Source: Macrothele yani (taxonomy: Eukaryota; Arthropoda; Arachnida; Araneae; Macrothelidae). Taken from it: 64,000 nt of DNA. Location: assembly GCA_039090855.1 (NCBI GenBank), contig CM077034.1:16886303-16950302 (forward strand), read 5' to 3'. The notes beneath the pieces were generated by a model that saw only the letters and a program-made list of their open reading frames with translations, was not told where the DNA came from and ran no database searches. Below, piece after piece: positions 43,203 through 55,026 of the stretch; position 1 is the stretch's first letter, and the number at the start of each line of letters is the position of its first letter. A program made the translations under genes and the position numbers.

Positions 43203-44165
43203 CGTTAGAGTATGGGAATTAAATAAGCGTATGTCTTTTTCAGTTTTTTTTTTTTTGCAAAACTCGGAAAACATATTACCGTAGTTTATTATGGGAATAT
43301 TAACGAGAAGTAAGTGATGTCTTTCGCGTTACAGGAACAAGATTTTGTCTAATCGATTCAAAGCAAATGCGAACTAGTATTAATTAATTAATCAATTATT
43401 TAATGTTCACATATTAATTATTAATGTTTTTCTGGCCGATTAGTACGAAATTTTTGTGAGAGGTGTAACTGAATTTTTAGAAGACGCGAAGATATTGCGA
43501 TCAGTTAAAAGTTCTTTTTTTTATTTTGCAAAAACCAGAAGTTATTTTACGGGCGTAAGATTAAGCGTATATGTTTTTCAGTTTTTTTTTTTCTGTTTTT
43601 GTTTTTTGCAAAGATGTGAAAGTCTTTTTCGAAAACGGAAAAGTCCACGGGACGATTTCACAACCCACAGATTTCAAATGCCCGTTCTCTGCCGAGGTTG
43701 GCAGGGCACAGGGTTGCATGAGGGCGACCCTGAAAAAGAATTTCAGGGGCTTCCAAACTATGGCGCCACCCAGACGCGCTTTCCTGGCAGTGCCCCCTCT
43801 TATAAATAAATTCCGGCGGCGCCCCTGCTTCATTTAATAAAATTTATTCCACAAATATTTATACTGCAGCTTGAAAGTGGAGGAAATGTTATTGCTGCAT
43901 ATCATTTTATTCCACAAATACTCGTATTTCAGCTTAAAAATGGAGTGGAAATTTCCGAAGACGGAAGTTGAACGGAGCGACGACTTCACCAGTCATCGTA
44001 ATTTTTTCACCCGCGATGTTCTCTCTAACCTGTTTCGTTGTTAAATATCAGTAATTTTGCATTTTGAATATAGTATTGTTTTCCAGTTTAATGTTTTACA
44101 TAATTATATTTCAGTGAACAATTCTGTCTTGCACAGGCTGCTTTATTATTTACAACCTTTTTCGC
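43203..44165. other. unassigned sequence with a diverged G/T-repeat unit
   Basis: Up to about 43850 I see no family. At 43920-44030, CGAAGACGGAAGTTGAACGGAGCG and TCGTAATTTTTTCACCCGCGATGTT resemble the 47.8-49.3 kb repeat. Open frames at 43456-43837 overlap on both strands, with no motif. Confidence 0.45.
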
Positions 44166-45950
44166 TGCGCCTTCTGCTTTTCCACCGGATTAAAGAGTTC
44201 AGCTTTTTTGTTTCTTGCTCGGTTTTATGGATGTTATATTTACAACCTTCCGCTGCACCTTCTGATTTTCCACCTTGCTAAAAAGTTCAGCTTTTTTGTT
44301 TCTTGCTCGGTCTTATTATATTTAGAACCTTTCGCTGCGCCTTCTGATTTTTCGCAAGTTAAAAAGTTCAGCTTTTTTGTTTCTTGCTCGGTCTCATGGA
44401 TGGTTATATTTACAACCTTCCGCTGCACCTTCTGATTTTTCACCGGATTAAAGAGTTCAGCTTTTTTGTTTCTTGCTCGGTTTTATGGATGTTATATTTA
44501 CAACCTTCCGCTGCACCTTCTGATTTTCCACCTTGCTAAAAAGTTCAGCTTTTTTGTTTCTTGCTCGGTCTTATTATATTTAGAACCTTTCGCTGCGCCT
44601 TCTGATTTTTCGCAAGTTAAAAAGTTCAGCTTTTTTGTTTCTTGCTCGGTCTCATGGATGGTTATATTTACAACCTTCCGCTGCACCTTCTGATTTTTCA
44701 CCGGATTAAAGAGTTCAGCTTTTTTTGTTTCTTGCTCGGTTTTATGGATGTTATATTTACAACCTTCCGCTGCACCTTCTGATTTTCCACCTTGCTAAAA
44801 AGTTCAGCTTTTTTGTTTCTTGCTCGGTCTTATTATATTTAGAACCTTTCGCTGCGCCTTCTGATTTTTCGCAAGTTAAAAAGTTCAGCTTTTTTGTTTC
44901 TTGCTCGGTCTCATGGATGGTTATATTTACAACCTTCCGCTGCACCTTCTGATTTTTCACCGGATTAAAGAGTTCAGCTTTTTTGTTTCTTGCTCGGTTT
45001 TATGGATGTTATATTTACAACCTTCCGCTGCACCTTCTGATTTTCCACCTTGCTAAAAAGTTCAGCTTTTTTGTTTCTTGCTCGGTCTTATTATATTTAG
45101 AACCTTTCGCTGCGCCTTCTGATTTTTCGCAAGTTAAAAAGTTCAGCTTTTTTGTTTCTTGCTCGGTCTCATGGATGGTTATATTTACAACCTTCCGCTG
45201 CACCTTCTGATTTTTCACCGGATTAAAGAGTTCAGCTTTTTTGTTTCTTGCTCGGTTTTATGGATGTTATATTTACAACCTTTCGCTGCGCCTTCTGATT
45301 TTTCACCAGGTTAAGGAGTTCAGCTTTTTTGTTTCTTGCTCGGTCTCATTATATTTACAACCTTTCGCTGCGCCTTCTGTTTTTCCACCGGGTTAAAAAG
45401 TTCAGCTTTTTTTTTCTTGCTCGGTTTCATGGATGGTTATATATACTACCTTCCGCTGCACCTTCTGATTTTTCACCGGATTAAAAAGTTCAGCTTTTTT
45501 TTTTTCTTGCTGGGTTTTATGGATGTTATATTTACAACCTTTCGCTGCGCCTTCTGATTTTTCACCAGGTTAAGGAGTTCAGCTTTTTTGTTTCTTGCTC
45601 GGTCTCATTATATTTACAACCTTTCGCTGCGCCTTCTGTTTTTCCACCGGGTTAAAAAGTTCAGCATTTTTGTTTCTTGCTCGGTTTCATGGATGGTTAT
45701 ATTTACAACCTTCCGCTGCACCTTCTGATTTTTCACCGGATTAAAGAGTTCAGCTTTTTTGTTTCTTGCTCGGTTTTATGGATGTTATATTTACAACCTT
45801 CCGCTGCACCTTCTGATTTTCCACCTTGTTAAAATGTTCAGCTTTTTTGTTTCTTGCTCGGTCTCATTATATTTACAACCTTTCGCTGCGCCTTCTGATT
45901 TTTCACCGGGTTAAAAAGTTCAGCTTTTTTCTTTCTTGCTCAATCTCGTG
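44166..45950 (+). repeat. minisatellite of ~81-89-bp monomers with 258-bp higher-order unit
   Basis: Monomers share TTCTTGCTCGGT, CGCTGC(A/G)CCTTCTGATTTTTC and AAAAGTTCAGCTTTTTTG. From about 44208 to 45240 three monomer types (A-B-C) recur as a 258-bp unit four times with near identity (starts 44208, 44466, 44725, 44983; one extra T in the third). From 45240 to 45950 monomers are more diverged. The identical 75-codon frames are by-products of the repeat. Confidence 0.92.
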
Positions 45951-46254
45951 TGTGAATTTCGTAGATGACCGATAGAAAGTAATGTGACTTATTATTATTT
46001 TTATTACTGTAACTCGTTGAGGTTTTTAAACTGGTTCCATTCGTTATTTCATAAAAAAAAAAAAAGAAAAAATCAGTTGTTTTTTAATATTTCGTGACTT
46101 TTTTTTTTTTTTTGTTAAAAGGAATCTCCCGATTTTTTAAAGTTGATCTTCCATTTCGCAATGACTTTTTAAAATCGGGATATCGATAATTTTATTAATT
46201 TGAAATTCGCTACAGCGGGATTCCGACATAATTATCTCCATATATGTCTAATTC

Positions 46255-46295
<41 letters not shown>

Positions 46296-47830
46296 GGCGA
46301 TTCATTTTCGCTGTCCTGGACATTATTTCCGAAACAAAATGAGCGTACAAACAAGTTCATCTCTCATCAGCAAACAAATTCTTCCCGATTTATCGTCAAG
46401 AGAGAATCAGGTTTTTTACGGTACGCTACCCATTATAATTAACCATCTTCAAAGTACGAACTGCAGCTTATTTTAGGTATGATCTAGCTACCTGTGTTCG
46501 CTTTAGATCTGGCTCGCGCTGGAAACACTGAAGCTTCTTTACAAAGCAAAATAAAAGTAAGCAACCCCGAAAAAAAAAAAAAAAAAAAAAAAAAAGGAGC
46601 ATTTCTCAGCCATCATTGCAAACGTAGGGGGGGGGGGGGGGGAGGCCGTAATGTGAGAAGTCCAGTGGTAAATCCCCTCGCCCTCCCTCCCAGCAAACTC
46701 ACCTTTGCCACTGATGGTAAAAAGCACATTATTTTGTTTTGCGGGGTTTGTTTTTTTCCCCTCTGGACCGGTTTCTCCGAAGAAATGATTGGGGATAGGA
46801 GTCCCCCCCCGCATTTCTTCAACCCTCCACTCGCCTCCTTTTCATTCATAATCACCGCCTCTAGTATATCAGGAACCGCGGATTTCTCTCTCTGTAATTA
46901 CAGTTCAACCGATGTCCAAGTGTCCAGGAGAGGGGGTGAAATATATTTTTCTAAGTCCCCTCCCTTCATGGGTCAATTGCGCATCTCATGTGTGATCCCA
47001 TCTCTTGCATTAATATTTCATAAAATAACACGCGACCAACTATGGGACTCTTCAACGTCTTGGTATTTATTCCTCCTCTTTCTAGAAAGGACTTTACCAG
47101 AGGTCCACCGAGAAGAAAGGGAATAAATAAAAAAACACAACAATAAAAGTGAGAAATCTAAAAAGAAAAAAAAAAAAAAAGTTTTTGATTTCTGACGCCG
47201 AGGTAGCTTTAAAGGTGTTGGCAGATTTTGAGAGATAGGTGTCGGGACCGAGCGCCGAAACCATTCATTTGAAACCATTAGGTGAGTTGAGACCTGGAAA
47301 AGAGGCTGCCTTTTAAGCACCACAGGAAAAAGACTTTCGGTATGAATTTGTTTTTTTGTTGTGGTGGTTATTTTTTTTTTTTTTTTTTTTTTTGCTCTCT
47401 TCTCCCAGGTGAATAACTTGCTGCAAAATATTCAAGTGAATCGTGCATTTTCTAAAGGCTCTGTTTTCGAGGTTATTATACAATAATAAACACCCAAGGA
47501 TGCGCATAATTTTCCCTCCCTCACTTGTTTCGAGTTGTGATGTGTTTTTACGACGACAAGCCCCATAATTTTCCGGATTTAAAATTCGGAATAAGCAAAC
47601 AGTTTTTTTAAGCATCAATGACTTTTTACACGCGGTTCGACCTTTCATCAGTCTCCTGGTTTCGCCCAGGAATTGAAGTGGGAGGTGACGCAATTCTTCT
47701 TTTTTTTTTTTTTTTTTTTTACGAGGGCATATCACCCTTGGTTCAGAGTGCAGTACAGGAGTGCTGGAAATACACATACATCAAATTCTACCACGTATTC
47801 GCGTCTCCCCCCCCCCCTTCTGTTTTGTCG
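45951..47830. other. unassigned sequence with simple repeats
   Basis: It holds (GT)n at about 46257-46290, A-runs at 46570-46594 and 47166-47180, G-run 46626-46641, and T-runs at 47370-47393 and 47700-47720. A 210-codon plus frame (46494-47126) is low in complexity, rich in Lys/Gly from homopolymers, and has no family text; I do not call a gene. Confidence 0.45.
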
Positions 47831-49320
47831 TTATTTGGGCGAAGCTCGTGATCGATGCAGAAAATGAAGATAAATTATGGGGGGGGTTAATGGAGGTGGG
47901 GGTTCGGTTTCCATCTGGGAACGGTATTTCGTCTCCCAAAACTTTTCGAAAACGGAAGTTAAACGGATTGAAGGTTGATTGTTCCGCAGATTCCCGGAAT
48001 TCGTTTTTTTTTTTTTTTTTTCGCCATTTGGCCCAAATTTTGAGATCGATGCAAAAATGAAGATAAATTCTGGGGGGGGGGGGATTAATGGAGGTGGGGG
48101 TTCGGTTTCCATCTGGGAACGGTATTTCGTCTCCCAAAACTTTTCGAAAACGGAAGTTAAACGGATTGAAGGTTGATTGTTCCGCAGATTCCCGGAATTC
48201 GTTTTTTTTTTTTGTTTTTTTTTTCGCCATTTGGCCCAAATTTTGAGATCGATGCAAAAATGAAGATAAATTCTGGGGGGGGGATAATAGAGGTGGGGGT
48301 TCGGTTTCCATCTGGGAACGGTATTTCGTCTCCCAAAACTTTTCGAAAACGGAAGTTAAACGGATTGAAGGTTGATTGTTCCGCAGATTCCCGGAATTCG
48401 TTTTTTTTTTTTTTTTTTTCGCCATTTGGCCCAAATTTTGAGATCGATGCAAAAATCAAGATAAATTCTGGGGGGGGGGAATAATGGAGGTGGGGGTTCG
48501 GTTTCCATCTGGGAACGGTATTTCGTCTCCCAAAACTTTTCGAAAACGGAAGTTAAACGGATTGAAGGTTGATTTTTCCGCAGATTCCCGGAATTCGTTT
48601 TTTTTTTTTTTTTCGCCATTTGGCCCAAATTTTGAGATCGATGCAAAAATGAAGATAAATTATGGGGGGGGGATAATGGAGGTGGGGGTTCGGTTTCCAT
48701 CTGTGAACAGTATTTCGTCTCCCAAAACTTTTCGAAAACGGAAGTTAAACGGATTGAAGGTTGATTGTTCCGCAGATTCCCGGAATTCGTTTTTTTTTTT
48801 TTTTTCGCAATTTGGCCCAAATTTTGAGATCGATGCAAAAATGAAGATAAATTCTGGGGGGGGGGGGATTAATGTAGGTAGGGGTACATTTTCCATCTGG
48901 GAACGGTGTTTCGTCTCCCAAAACTTTCGAAAACGGATTGAAGGTTAATTGTTCCGCAGATTCCCAGGATTTCGCCTACCACCCCCACCCCCACCCGTCA
49001 TTTGGGCCATACTCGAGTTCGATGCAAAAATTATGAGAAATTCTGGGGGATTAATGGAGGTGGTGGGGGTTCGTTTTCCATCTGGAAACAATATTTCGTT
49101 TTCCAAAACTTTCGAAAACGGAAGTTAAAGGAGTGAAGGTTTTTCCCCGTAATCGTAATTTTTTTTTTTTTTTTTTTCTCACGATGTTGCCTCTGTCCAG
49201 TATTGGTGTTAAATATAATTTTATTGCAAAAATGTTTGTATTTCAGCATGAAACTATGGGCATCGATTTCCGAAAACGGAAGATGGCGGTTATAGTCTTC
49301 AATCATGAAATTCTTTAGTG
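47831..49320 (+). repeat. ~195-bp tandem array with G-runs and T-runs
   Basis: Six to seven units are spaced 190-200 bp (CGCCATTTGGCCC at 48022, 48222, 48420, 48614, and CGCAATTTGGCCC at 48804). Each has GAGATCGATGCAAAAATGAAG, a run of 7-12 G, GGAGGTGGGGGTTCGG, CCAAAACTTTTCGAAAACGG, and a run of 10-20 T. Units from 48950 on are more diverged. Related single units lie at 35.5, 41.8, 43.9, 49.3 and 51.3 kb. Confidence 0.9.
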
Positions 49321-49435
49321 GATTCGAAGAATTCCGCCATTTCCGTTATCATCATTTCGGGCATTCTCAAGATCGATGCACAACTGAACAGGAATTTTTG
49401 CGGGGATTGGAGGTGGCGGGGTATTCGTTAAGATT

Positions 49436-51284
49436 TTTTTTTTTTTTTTTTTTTGATTGGAGGTTTAACGACCACCGTGAGCAACTCAATGGGCTATAAG
49501 CAGTCGCCCGTCCCTAATTTAGGGTCACTGGTTCCAGGGAAGGGAGAGGGCCAGTGCCGTAAGACAAACACAACATCCATTCATTGATTGATTGGAGGTT
49601 TAACGACCACCGTGAGCAACTCAATGGGCTATAAGCAGTCGCCCGTCCCTAATTTAGGGTCACTGGTTCCAGGAAAGGGAGAGAGCCAGTGCCGTAAGAC
49701 AAACACAACATCCATTCATTGATTGATTGGAGGTTTAACGACCACATTGAGCAACTCAATGGGCTATAACCAGTCGCCCGACCCTAATTTAGGGTCACTG
49801 GTTCCAGGAAAGGGAGAGAGCCAGTGCCGTAAGACAAACACAACATCCATTCATTGATTGATTGGAGGTTTAACGACCACCGTGAGCAACTCAATGGGCT
49901 ATAAGCAGTCGCCCGTCCCTAATTTAGGGTCACTGGTTCCAGGAAAGGGAGAGAGCCAGTGCCGTAAGACAAACACAACATCCATTCATTGATTGATTGG
50001 AGGTTTAACGACCACCGTGAGCAACTCAATGGGCTATAAGCAGTCGCCCGTCCCTAATTTAGGGTCACTGGTTCCAGGAAAGGGAGAGAGCCAGTGCCGT
50101 AAGACAAACACAACATCCATTCATTGATTGATTGGAGGTTTAACGACCTCCGTGAGCAACTCAATGGGCTATAAGCAGTCGCCCGTCCCTAATTTAGGGT
50201 CACTGGTTCCAGGGAAGAGAGAGAGCCAGTGCCGTAAGACAAACACAACATCCATTCATTGATTGATTGGAGGTTTAACGACCACCGTGAGCAACTCAAT
50301 GGGCTATAAGCAGTCGCCCGTCCCTAATTTAGGGTCACTGGTTCCAGGAAAGGGAGAGAGCCAGTGCCGTAAGACAAACACAACATCCATTCATTGATTG
50401 ATTGGAGGTTTAACGACCACCGTGAGCAACTCAATGGGCTATAAGCAGTCGCCCGTCCCTAATTTAGGGTCACTGGTTCCAGGGAAGGGAGAGAGCCAGT
50501 GCCGTAAGACAAACACAACATCCATTCATTGATTGATTGGAGGTTTAACGACCACCGTGAGCAACTCAATGGGCTATAAGCAGTCGCCCGTCCCTAATTT
50601 AGGGTCACTGGTTCCAGGGAAGGGAGAGAGCCAGTGCCGTAAGACAAACACAACATCCATTCATTGATTGATTGGAGGTTTAACGACCACCGTGAGCAAC
50701 TCAATGGGCTATAAGCAGTCGCCCGTCCCTAATTTAAGGTCACTGGTTCCAGGGAAGGGAGAGAGCCAGTGCCGTAAGACAAACACAACATCCATTCATT
50801 GATTGATTGGAGGTTTAACGACCACCGTGAGCAACTCAATGGGCTATAAGCAGTCGCCCGTCCCTAATTTAAGGTCACTGGTTCCAGGGAAGGGAGAGAG
50901 CCAGTGCCGTAAGACAAACACAACATCCATTCATTGATTGATTGGAGGTTTAACGACCACCGTGAGCAACTCAATGGGCTATAAGCAGTCGCCCGTCCCT
51001 AATTTAGGGTCACTGGATATAGGGAAGGGAGAGAGCCAGTGCCGTAAGACAAACACAACATCCATTCATTGATTGATTGGAGGTTTAACGACCACCGTGA
51101 GCAACTCAATGGGCTATAAGCAGTCGCCCGTCCCTAATTTAAGGTCACTGGTTCCAGGGAACGGAGAGAGCCAGTGCCGTAAGACAAACACAACATCCAT
51201 GCCTGACCGGGATTCGAACCCGGACCCCTTACGAACGAATGATCAGAGGCCAACGCCTTAGACCACTGCGCCACCGGGTCGGCG
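49436..51284 (-). mobile_element. SINE-1, 13-body array
   Basis: It has a head (about 51284-51200), about 13 bodies and a poly-A tail (T-run 49436-49454). ATTCGTTAAGATT is duplicated at 49423-49435 and 51285-51297. It is the longest array with matched flanks, inserted in a G/T-repeat unit. Confidence 0.93.
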
Positions 51285-51442
51285 ATTCGTTAAGATTGTG
51301 GACGGAATTGCGTCTTTTTTCACCAGACGCAGGTCAAGATTTCTCCCGTAATCGTAATTTTTTCTCTCTCTCGCGATGCACCTTCTGCCCAATATTGTTA
51401 CTAAATATCCTTTTATTCCATATTTTATTTTATCTCAGCTTA

Positions 51443-52345
51443 GCCGCCCCGGGGACCCAGTGGTCTAAGCGATGGCCTCTGATCATTCGTCCGAACGGGG
51501 TCCGGGTTCGAATCCCGGTCAGGCATGGATGTTGTGTTTGTCTTACGGCACTGGCTCTTTCCCTTCCCTGGAACCAGTGACCCTAAATTAGGGACGGGCG
51601 ACTGCTTATAGCCCATTGAGTTGCTCACGGTGGTCGTTAAACCTCCAATCAATCAATGAATGGATGTTGTGTTTGTCTTACGGCACTGGCCCTCTCCCTT
51701 CCCTGGAACCAGTGACTCTAAATTAGGGACAGGCGACTGCTTATAGCACATTGAGTTGCTCACGGTGGTCGTTAAACCTCCAATCAATCAATGAATGGAT
51801 GTTGTGTTTGTCTTACGGCACTGGCTCTCTCCCTTCCCTGGAACCAGTGACCCTAAATTAGGGACAGGCGACTGCTTATAGCCCATTGAGTTGCTCACGG
51901 TGGTCGTTAAACCTCCAATCAATCAATGAATGGATGTTGTGTTTGTCTTACGGCACTGGCTCTCTCCTTCCCTGGAACCAGTGACCTTAAATTAGGGACG
52001 GGCGACTGCTTATAGCCCATTGAGTTGCTCACGGTGGTCGTTAAACCTCCAATCAATCAATGAATGGATGTTGTGTTTGTCTTACGGCACTGGCTCTCTC
52101 CCTTCCCTGGAACCAGTGACCTTAAATTAGGGACGGGCGACTGCTTATAGCCCATTGAGTTGCTCACGGTGGTCGTTAAACCTCCAATCAATTAATGAAT
52201 GGATGTTGTGTTTGTCTTACGGCACTGGCCCTCTCCCTTCCCTGGAACCAGTGACCCTAAATTAGGGACGGGCGACTGCTTATAGCCCATTGAGTTGCTC
52301 ACGGTGGTCGTTAAACCTCCAATCAAAAAAAAAAAAAAAAAAAAA
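51443..52345 (+). mobile_element. SINE-1, 6-body array
   Basis: The head starts GCCGCCCCGGGGACCCAGTGG (A box weakened). It has about six bodies and a poly-A tail at 52325-52345. A short TTAG at the left edge and GTTAG after the tail may be a target duplication, which is weak. Confidence 0.88.
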
Positions 52346-52650
52346 GTTAGTGAAAGCTTTGATAGCACTCACGGTCCCCATGTTGAAAGCTGTTCAGCAT
52401 GATGGATAAAATTATTGTCATCGTAGGGAATAAAAAAAAAGTGACAATGAAGAAAAATAAAATTAAATTAACCAATGGGTGAATGCTACGCAAATGCAGA
52501 GTCAACAAAAGACAGATCTGGCCGTGGAGCTTTTTGAGAAGAAAGCAATTCAAGAGGAAGCTTATTGATATTTTAGAAAGTACAGAAACAAAAAAAATAT
52601 ATATATAAAAACAAATGGCAAGCGTTTTAAAACCCTATTATTACTAGCGT
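52346..52650. other. unassigned AT-rich sequence
   Basis: There is no frame or repeat that I can support between the SINE tail and the RTE copy. Confidence 0.4.
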
Positions 52651-53470
52651 AGATTAATGGAGATTATCTAACCCACCTTCGTTTTGCTGATGGCGTAGTC
52701 TTTTTTGCAACTACCCCATCAGTGCTGCAGAGTATGATCCAGGAACTTGCTGACAAGAGTAAAGAAGTGGGATTAAAAATGAACATTCAGAAGACAAAAG
52801 TGATGTTCAATGCTTTTACAAGAAATGAAGATTTGTCGATTGATGGAGAAAAGCTGGAGATAACGTACACATACGTTTATCTTGGACAGCAGATATCAAG
52901 TGAGGGTCACATTGGTGAAGAAATTAATCGGCGTACAAAACTTGCATGGAGAGCTTTTGGAAGAAACAGCATAATTTTCAAGAGCAATATGCCATTATGT
53001 CTTAAAAGAAAAGCGTTTTATCAATGCATCCTTCCAGTGCTTACGTATGGTGCAGAGACGTGGACCTTAGCTAAAAGAGACATACAAAGACTGCAGACAA
53101 CTCAAAGCAGCATGGAGAGGTGCATGCTTGGTGTAACCAGGAGAGATAAGAAGAGGAACTCGTGGATCCGAAAAATGACAAGAGTGGAAGACATCATGAT
53201 CAGAGTTAAATCCCTGAAATGGCAATGGGCTGGACATACTGCCAGAAGGACAGACCATCGATGGACAGCCGAAATTTTAGATTGGATTCCAAGGGACAGG
53301 AAAAGACCCAAAAGAAAACCACATGGGAAATGGGTGGATGAAATTCGAAAGTATGCGGGAGTGACATGGAGGAGACTGGCACAAGACAGACCGTTGTGGA
53401 GGAAACTTGGGGAGACCTTCGTCCAGTAGTGGATTGATAATGGTTGACGATGATGATGATGATGATATAG
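52651..53470 (+). mobile_element. RTE-type LINE, 5'-truncated (copy f)
   Basis: It starts in the RT palm (RFADGVVFFAT: the FADD box has Gly for the second Asp) and has one long open frame, 52722-53429 (235 codons): KTKVMFNAF, DLSIDGEKLEI, TYVYLGQQ, VLTYGAETWTLA, HTARRTDHRW, KLGETFVQ, then an early stop where other copies read QQWIDNG. The tail is (GATGAT)n at 53450-53468. Confidence 0.88.
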
Positions 53471-53735
53471 CCTATCTCAGGACGGTTGTTTTTAAGCTTT
53501 AAATAAAAATTAATATATACGGGATGTTGCCGTCCTATGACGGAGTGAAATTTTTAATAGAAGCAGATAGAAAACAAAATGAAACAGACTCCGGATTTCT
53601 GTAAGGAAACATAGTCAAAACTTATATAGTAAGAACTCATTCATGTTAGAACTAAAAATTATATGCTATTTATTTCAGTTTTTAAAAACACCTCGCGATA
53701 AAAAATACATTCTGTGTAACATCAAACGAGAGGTC
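53471..53735. other. unassigned AT-rich sequence
   Basis: I see nothing assignable in this stretch. Confidence 0.35.
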
Positions 53736-54592
53736 ATTTTATAAGTGAGTCAAGGAAAAATTCTCATTGGCCGCCACCGGGAATCGAACCCAGGGTCTTC
53801 CAGTTACGCGCCGGATATGCTTCCGCTACACCACAGCGGCCTCGAATTCCTCCAGACTCACACACGCTAACTGCCAAGCCAATTTGGCAGGTTGCTTTTT
53901 GGAGCCCCGCACAATGCTGGGGATTCACCAAGGATGGTAAGCACCAACTGAACAAATAATTAGAAGGCGAATGAATAATTAATACAGACATTTAACGTGG
54001 ACCAGGAACATCAAACAAAGATCTTCGCTCTTTCCACGTTTATAAGTGAGTCACGGAAAAATTCTCATTGGCCGCCACCGGGAGTCGAACCCAGAGTCTT
54101 TTAGTTACGAGCCGGATATGCTTCCGCTACACCACAGCTGCCTCGAATTCCTCCAGACTCACACACACTAACTGCCAAGCCAATTTGGCAGGTTGCTTCT
54201 TGGAGCCCCGCACATTGCTGGGAATTCACCAAAGATGGTAAGCAGCAACTGAAGAAATAATTAGAAGGCGAATGAATAATTAATACAGACATTTAACGTG
54301 GACCAGGAACATCAAACAAAGATCTTCGCTCTTTCCACGTTTATAAGTGAGTCACGGAAAAATTCTCATTGGCCGCCACCGGGAGTCGAACCCAGGGTCT
54401 TTTAGTTACGAGCCGGATATGCTTCCGCTACACCACAGCTGCCTCGAATTCCTCCAGACTCACACACGCTAACTGCCAAGCCAATTTGGCAGGTTGCTTC
54501 TTGGAGCCTTGCACAATGCTGGGGATTCACCAAAGATGGTAAGCAGCATCTGAAGAAATAATTAGAAGGCGAATGAATAATTAATACAGACA
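53736..54592 (-). repeat. tRNA-Thr-like SINE in ~301-bp tandem units
   Basis: Three units start near 53738, 54041 and 54342. Each, read on the minus strand, ends with a tRNA-like sequence: A box TGGTGTAGCGG, B box GGTTCGATTCC or GGTTCGACTCC, acceptor GCCGCTG/TGGCGGC pairable, and anticodon loop CTCGTAA in two units (CGT, threonine). The conserved part beyond the tRNA is AATTTTTCCGTGACTCACTTATAAACGTGGAA (read in two pieces). A lone diverged relative is at 57244-57400. Confidence 0.82.
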
Positions 54593-54599
54593 CTTTTTC

Positions 54600-55026
54600 C
54601 GCTTTTCAGTTTGCAGGGGTATTTTTTCCCGCGGGTATTTTTACCTACATCCCAGCACGTGATCACCTTGACATCTCGATGTGATCGCATGCAAACTCAA
54701 GTTGCTGTGGTATTAACAGTTCAATTCGAATTTTATGGATCGTTAAAATAGAACTCGAGTGATTGATAATCCAATGTTTTTTTTTTTAAATTTGCACGCG
54801 ATCACCTTGACATCTGAAAGTGATCGCGTGCTATTATTATAAAGCGCGCTCACTTTGACATCCCGAGAGCACACACAAATTGTTCGATAAGTGATAGCGC
54901 AACAATGCAGACGTTGCTGTGATGTCAAACGTTCCAAGGAGACAGACGGATCTGGGTGTTTCTGTTATTAATGTTTTGAATTCAACGGCGATAGAAATGG
55001 TTAACATAAATCAAATACGTGAAGAT
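54600..55026. other. unassigned sequence with short hairpins
   Basis: It contains a perfect 12-bp hairpin, GCACGCGATCAC...GTGATCGCGTGC, at about 54795-54832 with loop CTTGACATCTGAAA. A similar but imperfect one lies at about 54656-54692, and a third short one at about 54845-54871. There is no gene. Confidence 0.55.

Noticed and set aside
44208..45210. Four identical 75-codon frames, looking like a repeated small protein gene
   Set aside because: They are translations of the 258-bp minisatellite unit, with an equally open antisense frame; no start context or conservation apart from the repeat.
46494..47126. 210-codon plus-strand frame
   Set aside because: It crosses A- and G-homopolymers that encode Lys and Gly runs, and has no domain; overlapping antisense frames are equally open.
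47781..48838. Long overlapping frames on both strands
   Set aside because: They translate the ~195-bp tandem repeat; length comes from unit size near a multiple of three, not from selection.
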